NCBI GenBank assembly: GCA_003223455.1
Contig: QHVE01000022.1
Span: forward strand, 34,144-90,774
Direction of reading: 5' to 3'
Source of the DNA: Gemmatimonadota bacterium
GTDB taxonomy: Bacteria; Gemmatimonadota; Gemmatimonadetes; Gemmatimonadales; Gemmatimonadaceae
DNA length: 56,631 nucleotides
Shown here in pieces: positions 41,251 to 50,193 of the stretch. The notes under the pieces are model-generated. The model searched no databases and was not told the origin of the DNA. It worked only from the letters and a program-made list of their open reading frames with translations. The translations under genes and the position numbers were made by a program. Every line of letters begins with the position of its first letter. Position 1 is the first letter of the stretch.

Positions 41251-41253
41251 AGC

Positions 41254-42084
41254 ATGCCCAAGCGTGCCGCCCGCGCCTACATCGGCATCAGCGGCTACGA
41301 CTACAAGCCGTGGCGCGGGGCGTTCTATCCCGATGGGCTGCCAGCGCGACGCTGGCTCGAGTACGCGAGCGCTCGGTTCAACAGCATCGAGCTCAACGGC
41401 ACCTTCTACAGCCTCAAGTCGCCCGCCGTGTTCGCGCGGTGGGTCGACGAGACACCGGCGCGGGACTTCGTGTTCGCGGTGAAGGGCGGGCGGTTCATCA
41501 CGCACAACCTGAAGCTCAGGAACGCCGAGCGTTCGCTGGGCAACTTCTTCGCGAGTGGGGTGCTCGCGCTCGGAGGGAAGACGGGTCCATTCCTCTGGCA
41601 GCTTCCGGCCACGTACCGGTTCGACGCGGAGCGTCTGGACGGCTTCATGCGCCAACTGCCGCGCAGCGCTCGCGCAGCGGAAGCGGTGGCGCTGCGCCAC
41701 GACGATCGGCTGCGGCGCGGTGCGCTGGTCGATGCGGCGGCGAACGTGCGCTACCGCCACGCGTTCGAGGTCCGGCATCCGAGCTATTTCCACGACGAGT
41801 TCTACGCGCTCCTCCGAGCGCACGGGTGCGGCTTCGTCGTCGCCGATACCGCGGGCAGGTTCCCGTATGCCGAGGAGGTCACCGCGGACTTCGTCTACGT
41901 GCGCCTGCACGGGTCGCAGGAGCTCTATGCGAGCGGCTACACGGACACGGAGCTGGACGAGTGGGCCGCGAAGGTCCGCGCCTGGCGCGGCTCAGGACGC
42001 GACGTCTACGTGTACTTCGACAACGACATCAAAGTGCACGCACCCTACGACGCGATGCGGCTGGCGGAGCGAGTCGCATCGTGA
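41254..42084 (+). CDS. DUF72-family protein (YecE-like)
   Basis: A 276-residue TIM-barrel-like DUF72 protein: YIGISGYDYKPWRGAFYPDGLPARRWLEYASARFNSIELNGTFYSL pattern at the N-terminus, FVFAVKGGRFITH, FEVRHPSYF and YVRLHGSQELYASGYTD. No catalytic activity has been established for the family. The ATG follows a repeat arm with a weak GAGAGC site. It converges with the P2A ATPase gene. A further same-frame stretch follows its stop. Confidence 0.87.
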   Translation: MPKRAARAYIGISGYDYKPWRGAFYPDGLPARRWLEYASARFNSIELNGTFYSLKSPAVFARWVDETPARDFVFAVKGGRFITHNLKLRNAERSLGNFFASGVLALGGKTGPFLWQLPATYRFDAERLDGFMRQLPRSARAAEAVALRHDDRLRRGALVDAAANVRYRHAFEVRHPSYFHDEFYALLRAHGCGFVVADTAGRFPYAEEVTADFVYVRLHGSQELYASGYTDTELDEWAAKVRAWRGSGRDVYVYFDNDIKVHAPYDAMRLAERVAS

Positions 42085-42087
42085 CTC

Positions 42088-42216
42088 CGAATCGATCCGC
42101 TCGAGCGCATCACGAGGAAGGATCGCGAGGCGCTGAAGCGGGAGGGTGAGCGGCTGCTCGCGTTTGCCCATCCGGAATCGACGTCGCGCGCGGTGCGATT
42201 CGCCCCACGAGCTTGA
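42088..42216 (+). pseudogene. Possible gene remnant behind the DUF72 stop
   Basis: After the DUF72 stop the same frame reads about 43 residues (RIDPLERITRKDREALKREG and on) to a stop at 42216, with no start codon. The text looks like the C-terminal helix of a winged-helix protein of the AlkZ/DUF1006 type. It overlaps the ATPase gene's end on the other strand and may be chance. Low confidence. Confidence 0.25.
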
Positions 42217-45016
42217 CGAGCTCGCGCTCCCACACCACCGCGCTGCCCATGGCCAGACAGCGAATCCAGTCCGCGCCGCTCAGCGCCGTCGCGCCGAACG
42301 CGCGCTGGAGGGGTGGCACGTAGAGCACGGCCGCCTGGAGCGCGAGCGACAGCGTGGTGGCCGCGGCAGTCCACCGTGCGCTCCCCAGATCGGAGAACGC
42401 ACTGCGTGACACCGAGCGTGCGTTGAACGTGTTGAACAGCTGCGCCAGCACGAGCGTCGTGAACGCCATCGAGCGGGCATGCTCGATCGTGCCGGCGCCC
42501 GCGACGAACCCGCCCGGGAGCGACGCGTCGACGACCCACAGCGTGCCGAGCGCCATGACGAGCCCCGACGTCGCGATCTCGCGCCACATGCGCGGCGTGA
42601 GCACTCCCTCGTCGCGCCGGCGCGGCCCGCGGCGCATGAGCCCGCGCTCCGCCGGGTCGAGCCCCAGTGCCAGCGCCGGCGCGCCGTCGGTCACGAGATT
42701 GATCCAGAGGATCTGCGTAGCGAGCAGCGGGAGCAGCAGCGTGCCGTCGGCGGCGCGCATACCGAGCCGCGCGGCGAGCAGCACGCCGAGGAACATCGTG
42801 ATCACCTCGCCGAGGTTGCCGGCGAGCAGGAAGCGGAGGAACCGGCGGATGTTCGCGTAGACGCCGCGACCTTCCTCGACGGCCGCGACGATCGTGGCGA
42901 AGTCGTCGTCGGCGAGCACCATGTCGGCCGCTTCCCGAGAGACGTCGGTGCCCGTGATGCCCATCGCGACACCGATGTCGGCCGCGCGCAGCGCCGGCGC
43001 GTCGTTCACTCCGTCGCCCGTCATGGCCACGACGTCGCCGTTCCGCTGGAGCGCGCCGACGATGCGCAGCTTGTGCGCCGGATCGACGCGCGCGTAGACG
43101 GACACCTCCTTCACGGTTCTCGCCAGCGCCTCGTCGGAAAGCTGACCGAGCTCCTGGCCGGTCATCACACGGCGGTCGGCGCTGATCCCGAGCTCGGCGG
43201 CGATCACCGCGGCGGTGCGCGGGTGATCGCCCGTGATGAGGATGGGGCGGATACCGGCGTCGCGGGCGCGCTGCACCGCGTCGCGCGCTTCGGCGCGCGG
43301 CGGATCGATCATGCCGATGAGGCCGAGAAAAACGAGATCACGCTCGGCGGAGTCGTCGAGGCGGCCGTGCGTATCATCGACGCGCCCGACATCGTCGACG
43401 TGCCGGAACGCGGTGGCGAGTGTGCGCAGCGCCTCGTCGGCGAGCGCCTCGTTCTCGCGCGCGAGCGCTTCCCGACGTGCAGGCACGAGCTCCACCGGCT
43501 CGCCGTGAACGAGCTCGTGCGAGCAGCGTGGCAGGAGAACGTCGGGCGCGCCCTTGGCGAACAGCACGCACTGCGACTCGCGCTCGACGTTCTCGTGCAC
43601 GGTGCTCATGAGCTTGCGCTCGGACGAGAACGGAAGCTCCCCGACGCGCGGCCAGCGCGCGTGAAGCGCTCGGCCGTCGAGTCCGGCCTTGCGTGCCGCG
43701 ACGAGCAGCGCGCCCTCGGTGGGATCGCCCTGCACGCTCCAGCGGCCGTCGCTCTGCTGGAGCGACGCGTTGTTGGCGAGCGACGCCGCGGTGAGCGCAC
43801 GCTCGAGCTCCGTCGCGAGCGCTCCTTTCAGGGGCGCGCCGTCCGCGACCACGTCCCCCTGCGGCTCGTAGCCCGAGCCGGCGAAACGCACGCGGCCGCT
43901 CGCCGTCACGACGGCACGCACCGTCATCTCGTTGCGCGTCAGCGTGCCGGTCTTGTCGGAGGCGATCACGGTGGCGGCGCCCAGCGTCTCGACCGCCGAG
44001 AGGCGGCGCACGATCGCGTTGCGCCGCGCCATGCGCCGCACGCCCACCGCGAGCACCGCGGTGACGATCGCCGGCAGACCCTCCGGTACGGCGGCGACGG
44101 CGAGCGCGACGCCGAGCAGCAGCACGTCGACGAGCGCGGACATGCCGCGTACGTGATGCATCATCACGATCACGCCGACGATCACGACGGCGATGGCGAC
44201 GACGGCCACGCCGAGCACCTTGCCGACGTGATCGAGCTCGCGCTGGAGCGGCGTGGTCTCCGTGGTCGTCGAGCCCAGCATGCCCGCGACGCGTCCCATC
44301 TCGGAGCGCATCCCCGTGGCGACGACGACGGCGCGCCCGCGACCATAGGTGATCGTCGTGCCGCTGAACAGCATGTTCGTGCGATCGCCAAGCGCGGTGT
44401 CAGCGTCCAGCGCGTCGGTGTCCTTGTCGACCGGGAGACTCTCCCCCGTGAGCGTGGCCTCCGCCGTCTGGAGTGCGGTCGACTCGAGGACGCGTGCGTC
44501 GGCGGGGATCGTATCGCCCTCCTCGACGAGCACGAGATCGCCCGCCACGAGCTCGCGGGCCAGGATGCGCCGGCGCTCGCCATCCCGGATCACGGTCGCC
44601 TCGGCGGCGGACATCGAGCGCAGCGCCGCGACCGCCTGCTCGGCGCGCGACTCCTGCACGAAGCCGAGCGTCGAGTTGAGCAGCACGATGGCCAGGATGG
44701 CGAGCGCGTCGTACGGAAGGGCGGCACCACGCTCGACGAACCAGAGCGCGAGGGAGATCGCCGTCGCCGCGAGGAGCAGCAGGACGAGGACGCTCCGGAA
44801 CTGCGCGAGGAATCGTCGCCAGGCGGGGACCGGCGGTTCGGTGGCGAGCTCGTTGGGGCCGTCGCGCGCGAAGCGCCGCCGCGCTTCGACGTCCGCGAGT
44901 CCGCGCGCGTCGTCGGTGCCGAGCGATGCGATCACTGCGCCAGCGGGGCGCGCGTGCCAGGGCTCGTGCGCTACCCCAGCGGCGGGCTCTGATTCCGGGA
45001 CGGGCGCTGACGACAT
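42110..45016 (-). CDS. P2A-type cation-transporting ATPase (Ca2+-ATPase-like)
   Basis: A 968-residue P-type ATPase: actuator loop LTGESLPVDKD, M4 motif VAAVPEGLPAIVTAVLA (cation binding), phosphorylation DKTGTLT, and the hinge MTGDGVNDAPALRAADIGVAMG. The C-terminal helices follow. PEGLP and overall length match calcium/manganese pumps of the PMR1/SERCA type. It should expel or sequester Ca2+ or a similar ion. The start ATG at 45016 begins the normal cytosolic N-terminus. It is divergent from the P1B ATPase across a 229-base gap, the edge of a stress-type gene block. Confidence 0.92.
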   Translation of the reverse strand: MSSAPVPESEPAAGVAHEPWHARPAGAVIASLGTDDARGLADVEARRRFARDGPNELATEPPVPAWRRFLAQFRSVLVLLLLAATAISLALWFVERGAALPYDALAILAIVLLNSTLGFVQESRAEQAVAALRSMSAAEATVIRDGERRRILARELVAGDLVLVEEGDTIPADARVLESTALQTAEATLTGESLPVDKDTDALDADTALGDRTNMLFSGTTITYGRGRAVVVATGMRSEMGRVAGMLGSTTTETTPLQRELDHVGKVLGVAVVAIAVVIVGVIVMMHHVRGMSALVDVLLLGVALAVAAVPEGLPAIVTAVLAVGVRRMARRNAIVRRLSAVETLGAATVIASDKTGTLTRNEMTVRAVVTASGRVRFAGSGYEPQGDVVADGAPLKGALATELERALTAASLANNASLQQSDGRWSVQGDPTEGALLVAARKAGLDGRALHARWPRVGELPFSSERKLMSTVHENVERESQCVLFAKGAPDVLLPRCSHELVHGEPVELVPARREALARENEALADEALRTLATAFRHVDDVGRVDDTHGRLDDSAERDLVFLGLIGMIDPPRAEARDAVQRARDAGIRPILITGDHPRTAAVIAAELGISADRRVMTGQELGQLSDEALARTVKEVSVYARVDPAHKLRIVGALQRNGDVVAMTGDGVNDAPALRAADIGVAMGITGTDVSREAADMVLADDDFATIVAAVEEGRGVYANIRRFLRFLLAGNLGEVITMFLGVLLAARLGMRAADGTLLLPLLATQILWINLVTDGAPALALGLDPAERGLMRRGPRRRDEGVLTPRMWREIATSGLVMALGTLWVVDASLPGGFVAGAGTIEHARSMAFTTLVLAQLFNTFNARSVSRSAFSDLGSARWTAAATTLSLALQAAVLYVPPLQRAFGATALSGADWIRCLAMGSAVVWERELVKLVGRIAPRATSIPDGQTRAAAHPPASAPRDPSS

Positions 45017-45123
45017 CGGTCTGATTCGTGCGAGTCGCTCGACGGACGAAGTGTGAATGTACGTCGGCACGACCGACGCCGTCGTGGCGGCCGTGTCCGC
45101 CGAGTCGTGCCACTCGAACGCAG

Positions 45124-45136
45124 CGGGCAACTCCCG
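45124..45136. promoter_or_regulatory. Candidate operator upstream of the P1B ATPase
   Basis: CGGG-CAACT-CCCG inverted repeat in the divergent ATPase gap. AACTCCCGAC here is repeated at 48144-48153, upstream of the response regulator, suggesting a shared binding site. Visual match only. Confidence 0.3.
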
Positions 45137-45245
45137 ACGCCGCGTCACGATGTTCCCCGACGCCCGACCCTGCGCGATCGTCCGACATTGCTCGCACGGG
45201 ACGCGCTCCGCGTCCCGGCGACCGTCACGGGCCGAGGAGCCGCCG

Positions 45246-47246
45246 ATGCCAGCGCGCACGACGCACGACGAGCCGTCGAGCGGGCATTCACGGTCCGCGG
45301 GCCGGCTGCTGCCCCAGCTCGCACTCGCCTTCCTCGCCGTGGGCGCGATCGTCCGGTTCACGTCGGGGCCGTCGAATGCGGACGCGGTGTGGATGACCGG
45401 GCTCGTCGTGACCGGCGCACCGGTGGTGTGGCGTACGCTGCGGCGCTTCGCGTCCGGCCACTTCGCGACGGATCTCGTCGCCACGCTCGCCGTCACGACG
45501 TCCGTGATCCTTCTCGAACCGCTGGCGGGACTGGTGATCGTGCTGATGCAGACCGGCGGCGAGGCGCTCGAGCACTACGCCGAAGGCCGCGCATCGGCGG
45601 CGGTGCGCGCGCTCGAGGAGGAGGCGCCGCGCATCGCACACCGATTCCCGAACGGCGAGGCGCCCCTCGTCGGTGGTGCCACGGACGACGTCGGCGTGGC
45701 GGTCGTGGCGGTGGGCGACCATCTGCTCGTTCGGCCGGGAGAGATGGTGCCGTGCGACGCGGTCGTCGTCGCTGGCTCGTCGAGCGTCGACACCTCGCGG
45801 CTCACCGGCGAGCCGATGCCCGTTCGCGCACATGCCGGCGTGGCACTTTCGAGCGGCAGCGTCAACCTCGAGGGCGCCCTCGTCGCGCGCGCCACGGCGA
45901 CGGCCGGCGCCAGCCAGTATGCGCGCATCGTCGAGCTGGTCCGCTCGGCGCAGAGCACGAAGGCGCCGCTGCAGCGTCTGGCCGATCGCTACGCCGCATG
46001 GTTCACGCCGGTGACGCTGCTCGCGTGCGCCGTGACCTACGTCGCGAGCGGCGATGTGGAGCGCGTGCTGGCCGTGCTCGTCGTCGCGACGCCCTGCCCG
46101 CTGATCCTCGCCACGCCGATCGCGATCATCGGCGGGGTGAACCGCGCCGCACGGCGCCTCATCGTCGTGAAGCATGGCGGTGCATTCGAGCAGCTCGCCG
46201 GCGTGACGGCGGTCGTGTTCGACAAGACCGGCACGCTCACCGTGGGCACGCCGATGGTGAGTGGAGTGATGCCCGTCGCGGGCTTCTCGCATGTCGACGT
46301 GCTTCGGCTCGCGGCCTCGGTCGAGCGCGCGAGCGGTCACCCGCTGGCGCGGTCCGTGGTGGACGCGGCGGAGCAACGCGGGCTCGAGCTCCAGACGGCG
46401 GCCGAGGTGCACGAGTCGCCCGGTCGCGGCGTGTCGGGGATGGTGAACGGCTGGCGCGTTTCCGTCGGCGCGCGCGACTTCGTCGCGGGCTGCGTCGACG
46501 CGCCGCAGGGGACGCCGCTCGCCGACGTGGCCGACCGCGAGGGACTGCGTGCGCACGTGGCGATCGACGGCAAGTTCGCCGGCGTGATCGAGTTCGCCGA
46601 CGAGCTCCGCCCCGGACTGCCCCAGATGTTCGGTGCGTTGCGCGATGCCGGCGTGCGGCGCTGCGTGCTGCTCTCGGGCGACTCGGTGGCGCACACGTCC
46701 GCCATGGCGATGCGCGTCGGCGTCACGGAAGCGCGCGGCGGACTGCTGCCGTCGGACAAGCTGGACGTCGTGGCTGGTCTCGTGCGCGATGGCGAGCGCG
46801 TGCTGATGGTAGGCGACGGCACGAACGACGCGCCAGCGCTGAGCGCCGCGACGGTTGGAGTCGCGCTGGCGGGCCACGGCGGCGGGATCACGGCCGAGGC
46901 GGCCGACGTCGTCATCCTGAACGACGATCTCACGCGTGTCGTCGAGGCGATCCGCATCAGCCGCCGCACGGTGCGCATCGCGCGGCAGAGCATCTGGACC
47001 GGCCTCGGACTCAGCGCCGCGGCGATGCTCGTCGCCGCGGCGGGCTACATCCCGCCGCCCATCGGCGCGCTCCTCCAGGAGGCGATCGACGTCGCGGTCA
47101 TCCTCAACGCACTGCGCACGAGCCGTCAGCCGCGCAAGACGCCGACGTCGTCCGTGCGCGAAGCGATCGAGCAGAGGAACCCGAACGCCGGCACCGCGCC
47201 GATCAGCGCGAGCACGACGAAGAGCGCCACGGTGCCGCTGGGGTGA
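45246..47246 (+). CDS. P1B-type heavy-metal-transporting ATPase
   Basis: A 666-residue P1B ATPase without N-terminal metal-binding repeats. The TM metal motif is TPCP (VVATPCPLILATP), the actuator SRLTGEPMPV, phosphorylation DKTGTLT, the HP motif SGHPLARSV, and the hinge VGDGTNDAPALS. TPC in place of CPC is reported for a subgroup linked to Ni/Fe or less common metals, so specificity is open. The ATG at 45246 has GAGGAG seven bases upstream. Its last ~40 residues (after NALRTSRQP) overlap the convergent membrane protein gene and are atypical for the family. Confidence 0.9.
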   Translation: MPARTTHDEPSSGHSRSAGRLLPQLALAFLAVGAIVRFTSGPSNADAVWMTGLVVTGAPVVWRTLRRFASGHFATDLVATLAVTTSVILLEPLAGLVIVLMQTGGEALEHYAEGRASAAVRALEEEAPRIAHRFPNGEAPLVGGATDDVGVAVVAVGDHLLVRPGEMVPCDAVVVAGSSSVDTSRLTGEPMPVRAHAGVALSSGSVNLEGALVARATATAGASQYARIVELVRSAQSTKAPLQRLADRYAAWFTPVTLLACAVTYVASGDVERVLAVLVVATPCPLILATPIAIIGGVNRAARRLIVVKHGGAFEQLAGVTAVVFDKTGTLTVGTPMVSGVMPVAGFSHVDVLRLAASVERASGHPLARSVVDAAEQRGLELQTAAEVHESPGRGVSGMVNGWRVSVGARDFVAGCVDAPQGTPLADVADREGLRAHVAIDGKFAGVIEFADELRPGLPQMFGALRDAGVRRCVLLSGDSVAHTSAMAMRVGVTEARGGLLPSDKLDVVAGLVRDGERVLMVGDGTNDAPALSAATVGVALAGHGGGITAEAADVVILNDDLTRVVEAIRISRRTVRIARQSIWTGLGLSAAAMLVAAAGYIPPPIGALLQEAIDVAVILNALRTSRQPRKTPTSSVREAIEQRNPNAGTAPISASTTKSATVPLG

Positions 47247-48031
47247 GTCGGATCGGAGCGGTGGCCCATGTACTGGTCGACCGCGATGCTCACCGACTCG
47301 ATGAGGAGGAGCACGAGCATGATCCCCGAGAGCAGGAACCCCCACGGCCGCCGGCGCCAGAGCCAGAGACCGGCGGCGAAGCTCACCGGCAGCGTGAACG
47401 CGAAGTCGACCACCTGCACGGGGTTCGTCGGCAGCGTCGTGCCGCGGAGTGACGGCGGACGCGCGCCGGCCAGCAGCGCGGGCAGCACATCGGCCAGCCA
47501 CAGGCCGGCGAAGGCGAGAGCCGTCGCGATCAGGTAGCCGCCCACCAGACGCACGGGAAAGCGCGCCGGGAACTGTGTCGGCAGCGCCGCGACGTCGATC
47601 GTGCCGAGGACCGCGACGAGCGACCACACGGCGAGCGAGAGCGACGCCGCATAGAGCAGGAAGAGCGCATTGAATTGCAGTGAGAAGCTCGACAGGATCG
47701 CGTTGTACAACAGGTAGCCGATGCCGCCGAGCCACGCGAAGCGCGCGGCGAGGGAGCCGCGCGCCGCGCTGCGCATGGCGAGGGCGACGACGGGCAACGC
47801 GACGACAAGGACCACCGCGTAGGTGCCGAGCGCGTTGCCCGCGTAGCCAGGCGGGTCGCGAAGAACCGTCGGCGCGACGAGCGTGACGACGCTGCAGATC
47901 GCGACGATGGTGAGCAGCGCGAAGGTGAGTGCGAAGGGGACGAACGGCGCACGCGGCGCGGCGAGTACGGGAGCGCTCGCCGCGCGCGGCGTGGTCGCTG
48001 GCGTGCTGAAGCGGGAGATTGCGCGGATCAT
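47126..48031 (-). CDS. Hypothetical multi-pass membrane protein
   Basis: A 301-residue protein with about seven or eight hydrophobic helices (FALTFALLTIVAICSVVTLV, AVVLVVALPVVALAM, and the last GTVALFVVLALIGAVPAFGFL). The family is not recognised, and the arrangement and small loops suggest a transporter or integral sensor. Its final ~40 codons run antisense to the end of the P1B ATPase (121-base overlap). The ATG at 48031 is chosen from the helix onset and has no clear binding site. Confidence 0.7.
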   Translation of the reverse strand: MIRAISRFSTPATTPRAASAPVLAAPRAPFVPFALTFALLTIVAICSVVTLVAPTVLRDPPGYAGNALGTYAVVLVVALPVVALAMRSAARGSLAARFAWLGGIGYLLYNAILSSFSLQFNALFLLYAASLSLAVWSLVAVLGTIDVAALPTQFPARFPVRLVGGYLIATALAFAGLWLADVLPALLAGARPPSLRGTTLPTNPVQVVDFAFTLPVSFAAGLWLWRRRPWGFLLSGIMLVLLLIESVSIAVDQYMGHRSDPTHPSGTVALFVVLALIGAVPAFGFLCSIASRTDDVGVLRG

Positions 48032-48134
48032 GGTGGCCGCCGGAAAGGGAACACGTCGAGCATGATGCGAAGGCTCGTTCGACACTGTCGGGCGACGGAT
48101 GACATGGGTGCGCAAGGACGTTCTACTCTGCCGA

Positions 48135-48151
48135 TCGGGATGAACTCCCGA
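48135..48151. promoter_or_regulatory. Candidate operator upstream of the response regulator
   Basis: TCGGGA-TGAAC-TCCCGA inverted repeat about 75 bases before the response regulator start. Its AACTCCCGAC core is shared with 45129-45138. It may be bound by the regulator itself. Confidence 0.3.
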
Positions 48152-48226
48152 CATCGTTTTCGCCTCGTGGGCACTAAGATTCGGATGGTGGCCGAAGACC
48201 CACGACATGAACGAGCAGTGAGCACG

Positions 48227-49003
48227 ATGACGTCGACGAACGAGCCGCCTCCCGAGGCGGAGATTCCGCACGGCACACTGGCCGAGGTCGGCCGCGACCT
48301 CGCGTCACGCCCGTATGCACGTCGAGGGGTACCGGCGCGCATCGAGCCGATTCGTGTGATGCTGGTGGACGACCACGCGCTCGTGCGTGCCGGCTTCAAG
48401 GCGGTGCTGCACGCATGCACGGACATCGTCGTCGTCGGCGAGGCGGGGGACGGGGAGATGGCCGTGAGCATCGCGGGCCGTGTCCATCCCGAGGTCATCG
48501 TGATGGATCTCGACATGCCCGGGGGCGACGGACTCACGGCGACGCGTCGGCTGCTCGACGCGAAGCGCGACGCGCGCGTGCTCGTCGTCACGATGTACGA
48601 AGAGCAGGAGAAGCTGCTCGCCGCCCTCCACGCCGGCGCGCGCGGCTACCTCTCGAAGGGGGCCGCCGAGCGCGAGCTGGCGGACGCGATCCGCGTCGTG
48701 GCGTCGGGTGACGTGTACGTGCGGCCGGCCGTGTCGCGTGCGCTGGCGGATGTCGTGCTCGCGCCGCCGCGCGCGCGCACGGACGCACGCGCGCGGCTCG
48801 AGCAGTTGAGCCACCGCGAGCGGACGGTGGTGATTCTCACGGCGAGGGGATTCAACGGTCCCGAGATCGGGCGGCAGCTCGGCATCACCGCCAAGACGGT
48901 GGATACCTACAAGCAGCGGATCGAGGACAAGCTCGGCCTGGCGCACCGCTCCGAATACGTGCGCTTCGTGCTCGATGCCGAGCTACTCGACGAAGTCGAG
49001 TAG
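48227..49003 (+). CDS. NarL/FixJ-family response regulator with N-terminal extension
   Basis: A 258-residue regulator: an extension of about 40 residues (MTSTNEPPPEAEIPHGTL), receiver with VMLVDDHALVRAG, phosphoacceptor Asp in IVMDLDMPGGDG and Lys in GYLSKGAAE, then a LuxR helix-turn-helix (LSHRERTVVILTARGFNGPEIGRQLGI). The closest paralogue here is at 16348. A DosR-like role in a hypoxia or dormancy response is plausible from the neighbours: UspA, ATPases, OsmC and a PAS-GAF kinase. The ATG at 48227 is chosen, though a GTG nine bases upstream is possible. Confidence 0.9.
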   Translation: MTSTNEPPPEAEIPHGTLAEVGRDLASRPYARRGVPARIEPIRVMLVDDHALVRAGFKAVLHACTDIVVVGEAGDGEMAVSIAGRVHPEVIVMDLDMPGGDGLTATRRLLDAKRDARVLVVTMYEEQEKLLAALHAGARGYLSKGAAERELADAIRVVASGDVYVRPAVSRALADVVLAPPRARTDARARLEQLSHRERTVVILTARGFNGPEIGRQLGITAKTVDTYKQRIEDKLGLAHRSEYVRFVLDAELLDEVE

Positions 49004-49060
49004 CGATGGATTCAGACCCCAAAGAGCAAGTTTTCAAGGGGTTCAAAGGGGGGGGTCAAA

Positions 49061-49111
49061 GGGGTCAGACTCCTTTCAAGGAGTCTGACCCCTTTCAAGG
49101 AGTCTGACCCC
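49061..49111. repeat. REP-like tandem palindrome, GGGGTCAGACTCC family
   Basis: GGGGTCAGACTCC (49061-49073), then two copies of its reverse complement (49080-49092 and 49099-49111), all spaced by TTTCAA. The outer motif is shared with the elements at 9836 and 24363. Additional GGGTCAAAGGGG-like degenerate copies precede it. Confidence 0.85.
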
Positions 49112-49230
49112 GTTCGGAACCGGGCCGGGTCTGTCCCGGGTCGAGCCCGGGGTCCGCCGTTGCCTGACGCCGCAAAGCAGCCGACGGTGCGAAGCTATGA
49201 TCAGCCCCATTCGATCCAGCGAGGTGATCC

Positions 49231-50190
49231 ATGTCGAGCAGAATGACGCTTGCGCCGCTCCAGCCGGTGAGCGGTCGGTCCGATGGCGAGACTGGCGCTG
49301 CGCCGCTCATCCGTCGGCCGCTCGAGCTGTCAGGCCGCGCCGTGCGCGCCGTCGCGGCGGCACGCGTCGCGTACGAGCTGGCCGCGCAGCACCATGCGGT
49401 CGTCCACGTGGTGAGCGTCGTCGACACTCGCTCGGCGCCGCTGCCACTGCCGCTCGACATCGCGCTCGCGATGGGCGACGCCATCGGTAGCACCGAGCTG
49501 CACCGCGAGCGCGAGCGATCCGTGCGCGCCGAGCTCTCGGGCGCGCTCAGCGAGTCGATCGACTGGCCCGTGCGCATCATGCTCGGCACGCCGTCGGCCG
49601 CGATCGTCCAGGAGGCCAATCACATCGGAGCGGTGCTCATCATTCTCGGCTTACGACGACACGGACGACTGGACCGGGTAGTACACGACGAGACGACGCT
49701 CAACGTGATGCGCGTCGCCTCGTGTCCCGTGCTCGGTGTCGTGACCGAGATGAACAAGCTGCCGCGCCGCATCCTCGCCGCGGTCGATTTCAGCGAGGGA
49801 AGCCTCGTCGCGCTGCGCACCGGCGGTGCCGTCGCTGCCGAGGGCGCCGTGCTCGTGCTCGCGTACGTGAGCGCGATGAGCGGTTTCCTCACCGACGAGG
49901 GTGAGGCAACGATCCACGAGCTCGGCGTGCGGGCCGGCTTCGAGAAGCTCGCGCGCGAGCTCGGCGACGACGGACTGATGTTCGACCACGTGGTGCTGCA
50001 CACCGCGCCACCGCAGAGCCCCGCACAGGCGCTGCTCGAGTATGCCGACGACGTCAAGAGCGATCTGATCACGGCCGGCAGCGTCCAGCACAGCCGACTG
50101 GATCAGTGGATGGTGGGCAGTGTCAGCGCCGAGATCGTGCGGAACGGACGGCGATCCGTGCTGATCGTGCCGCCCCGCCGCCGTGCATGA
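49231..50190 (+). CDS. Tandem universal stress protein (UspA family)
   Basis: A 319-residue protein with two Usp domains. The second shows the usual N-terminal strand RILAAVDFSEGSLVAL and a terminal GSVSAEIVRNGRRSVLIVPP, and the first a similar but shorter one. Consensus ATP-binding Gly residues (G-2x-G-9x-G) are partly recognisable. Usp proteins accumulate under starvation, hypoxia or redox stress. It follows the response regulator after 227 bases with a REP-like element between, and a GAGGTGA site precedes the ATG. Its stop is three bases from that of the PAS-GAF kinase on the other strand. Confidence 0.88.
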   Translation: MSSRMTLAPLQPVSGRSDGETGAAPLIRRPLELSGRAVRAVAAARVAYELAAQHHAVVHVVSVVDTRSAPLPLPLDIALAMGDAIGSTELHRERERSVRAELSGALSESIDWPVRIMLGTPSAAIVQEANHIGAVLIILGLRRHGRLDRVVHDETTLNVMRVASCPVLGVVTEMNKLPRRILAAVDFSEGSLVALRTGGAVAAEGAVLVLAYVSAMSGFLTDEGEATIHELGVRAGFEKLARELGDDGLMFDHVVLHTAPPQSPAQALLEYADDVKSDLITAGSVQHSRLDQWMVGSVSAEIVRNGRRSVLIVPPRRRA

Positions 50191-50193
50191 CAC

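Noticed and set aside
42479-44992. 837-codon open frame antisense to the P2A ATPase
   Set aside because: It is a shadow with charge-rich low-complexity text, whereas the ATPase motifs on the other strand are unmistakable.
45288-47735. 815-codon open frame antisense to the P1B ATPase
   Set aside because: Shadow frame, His/Arg-rich, without domain signatures.
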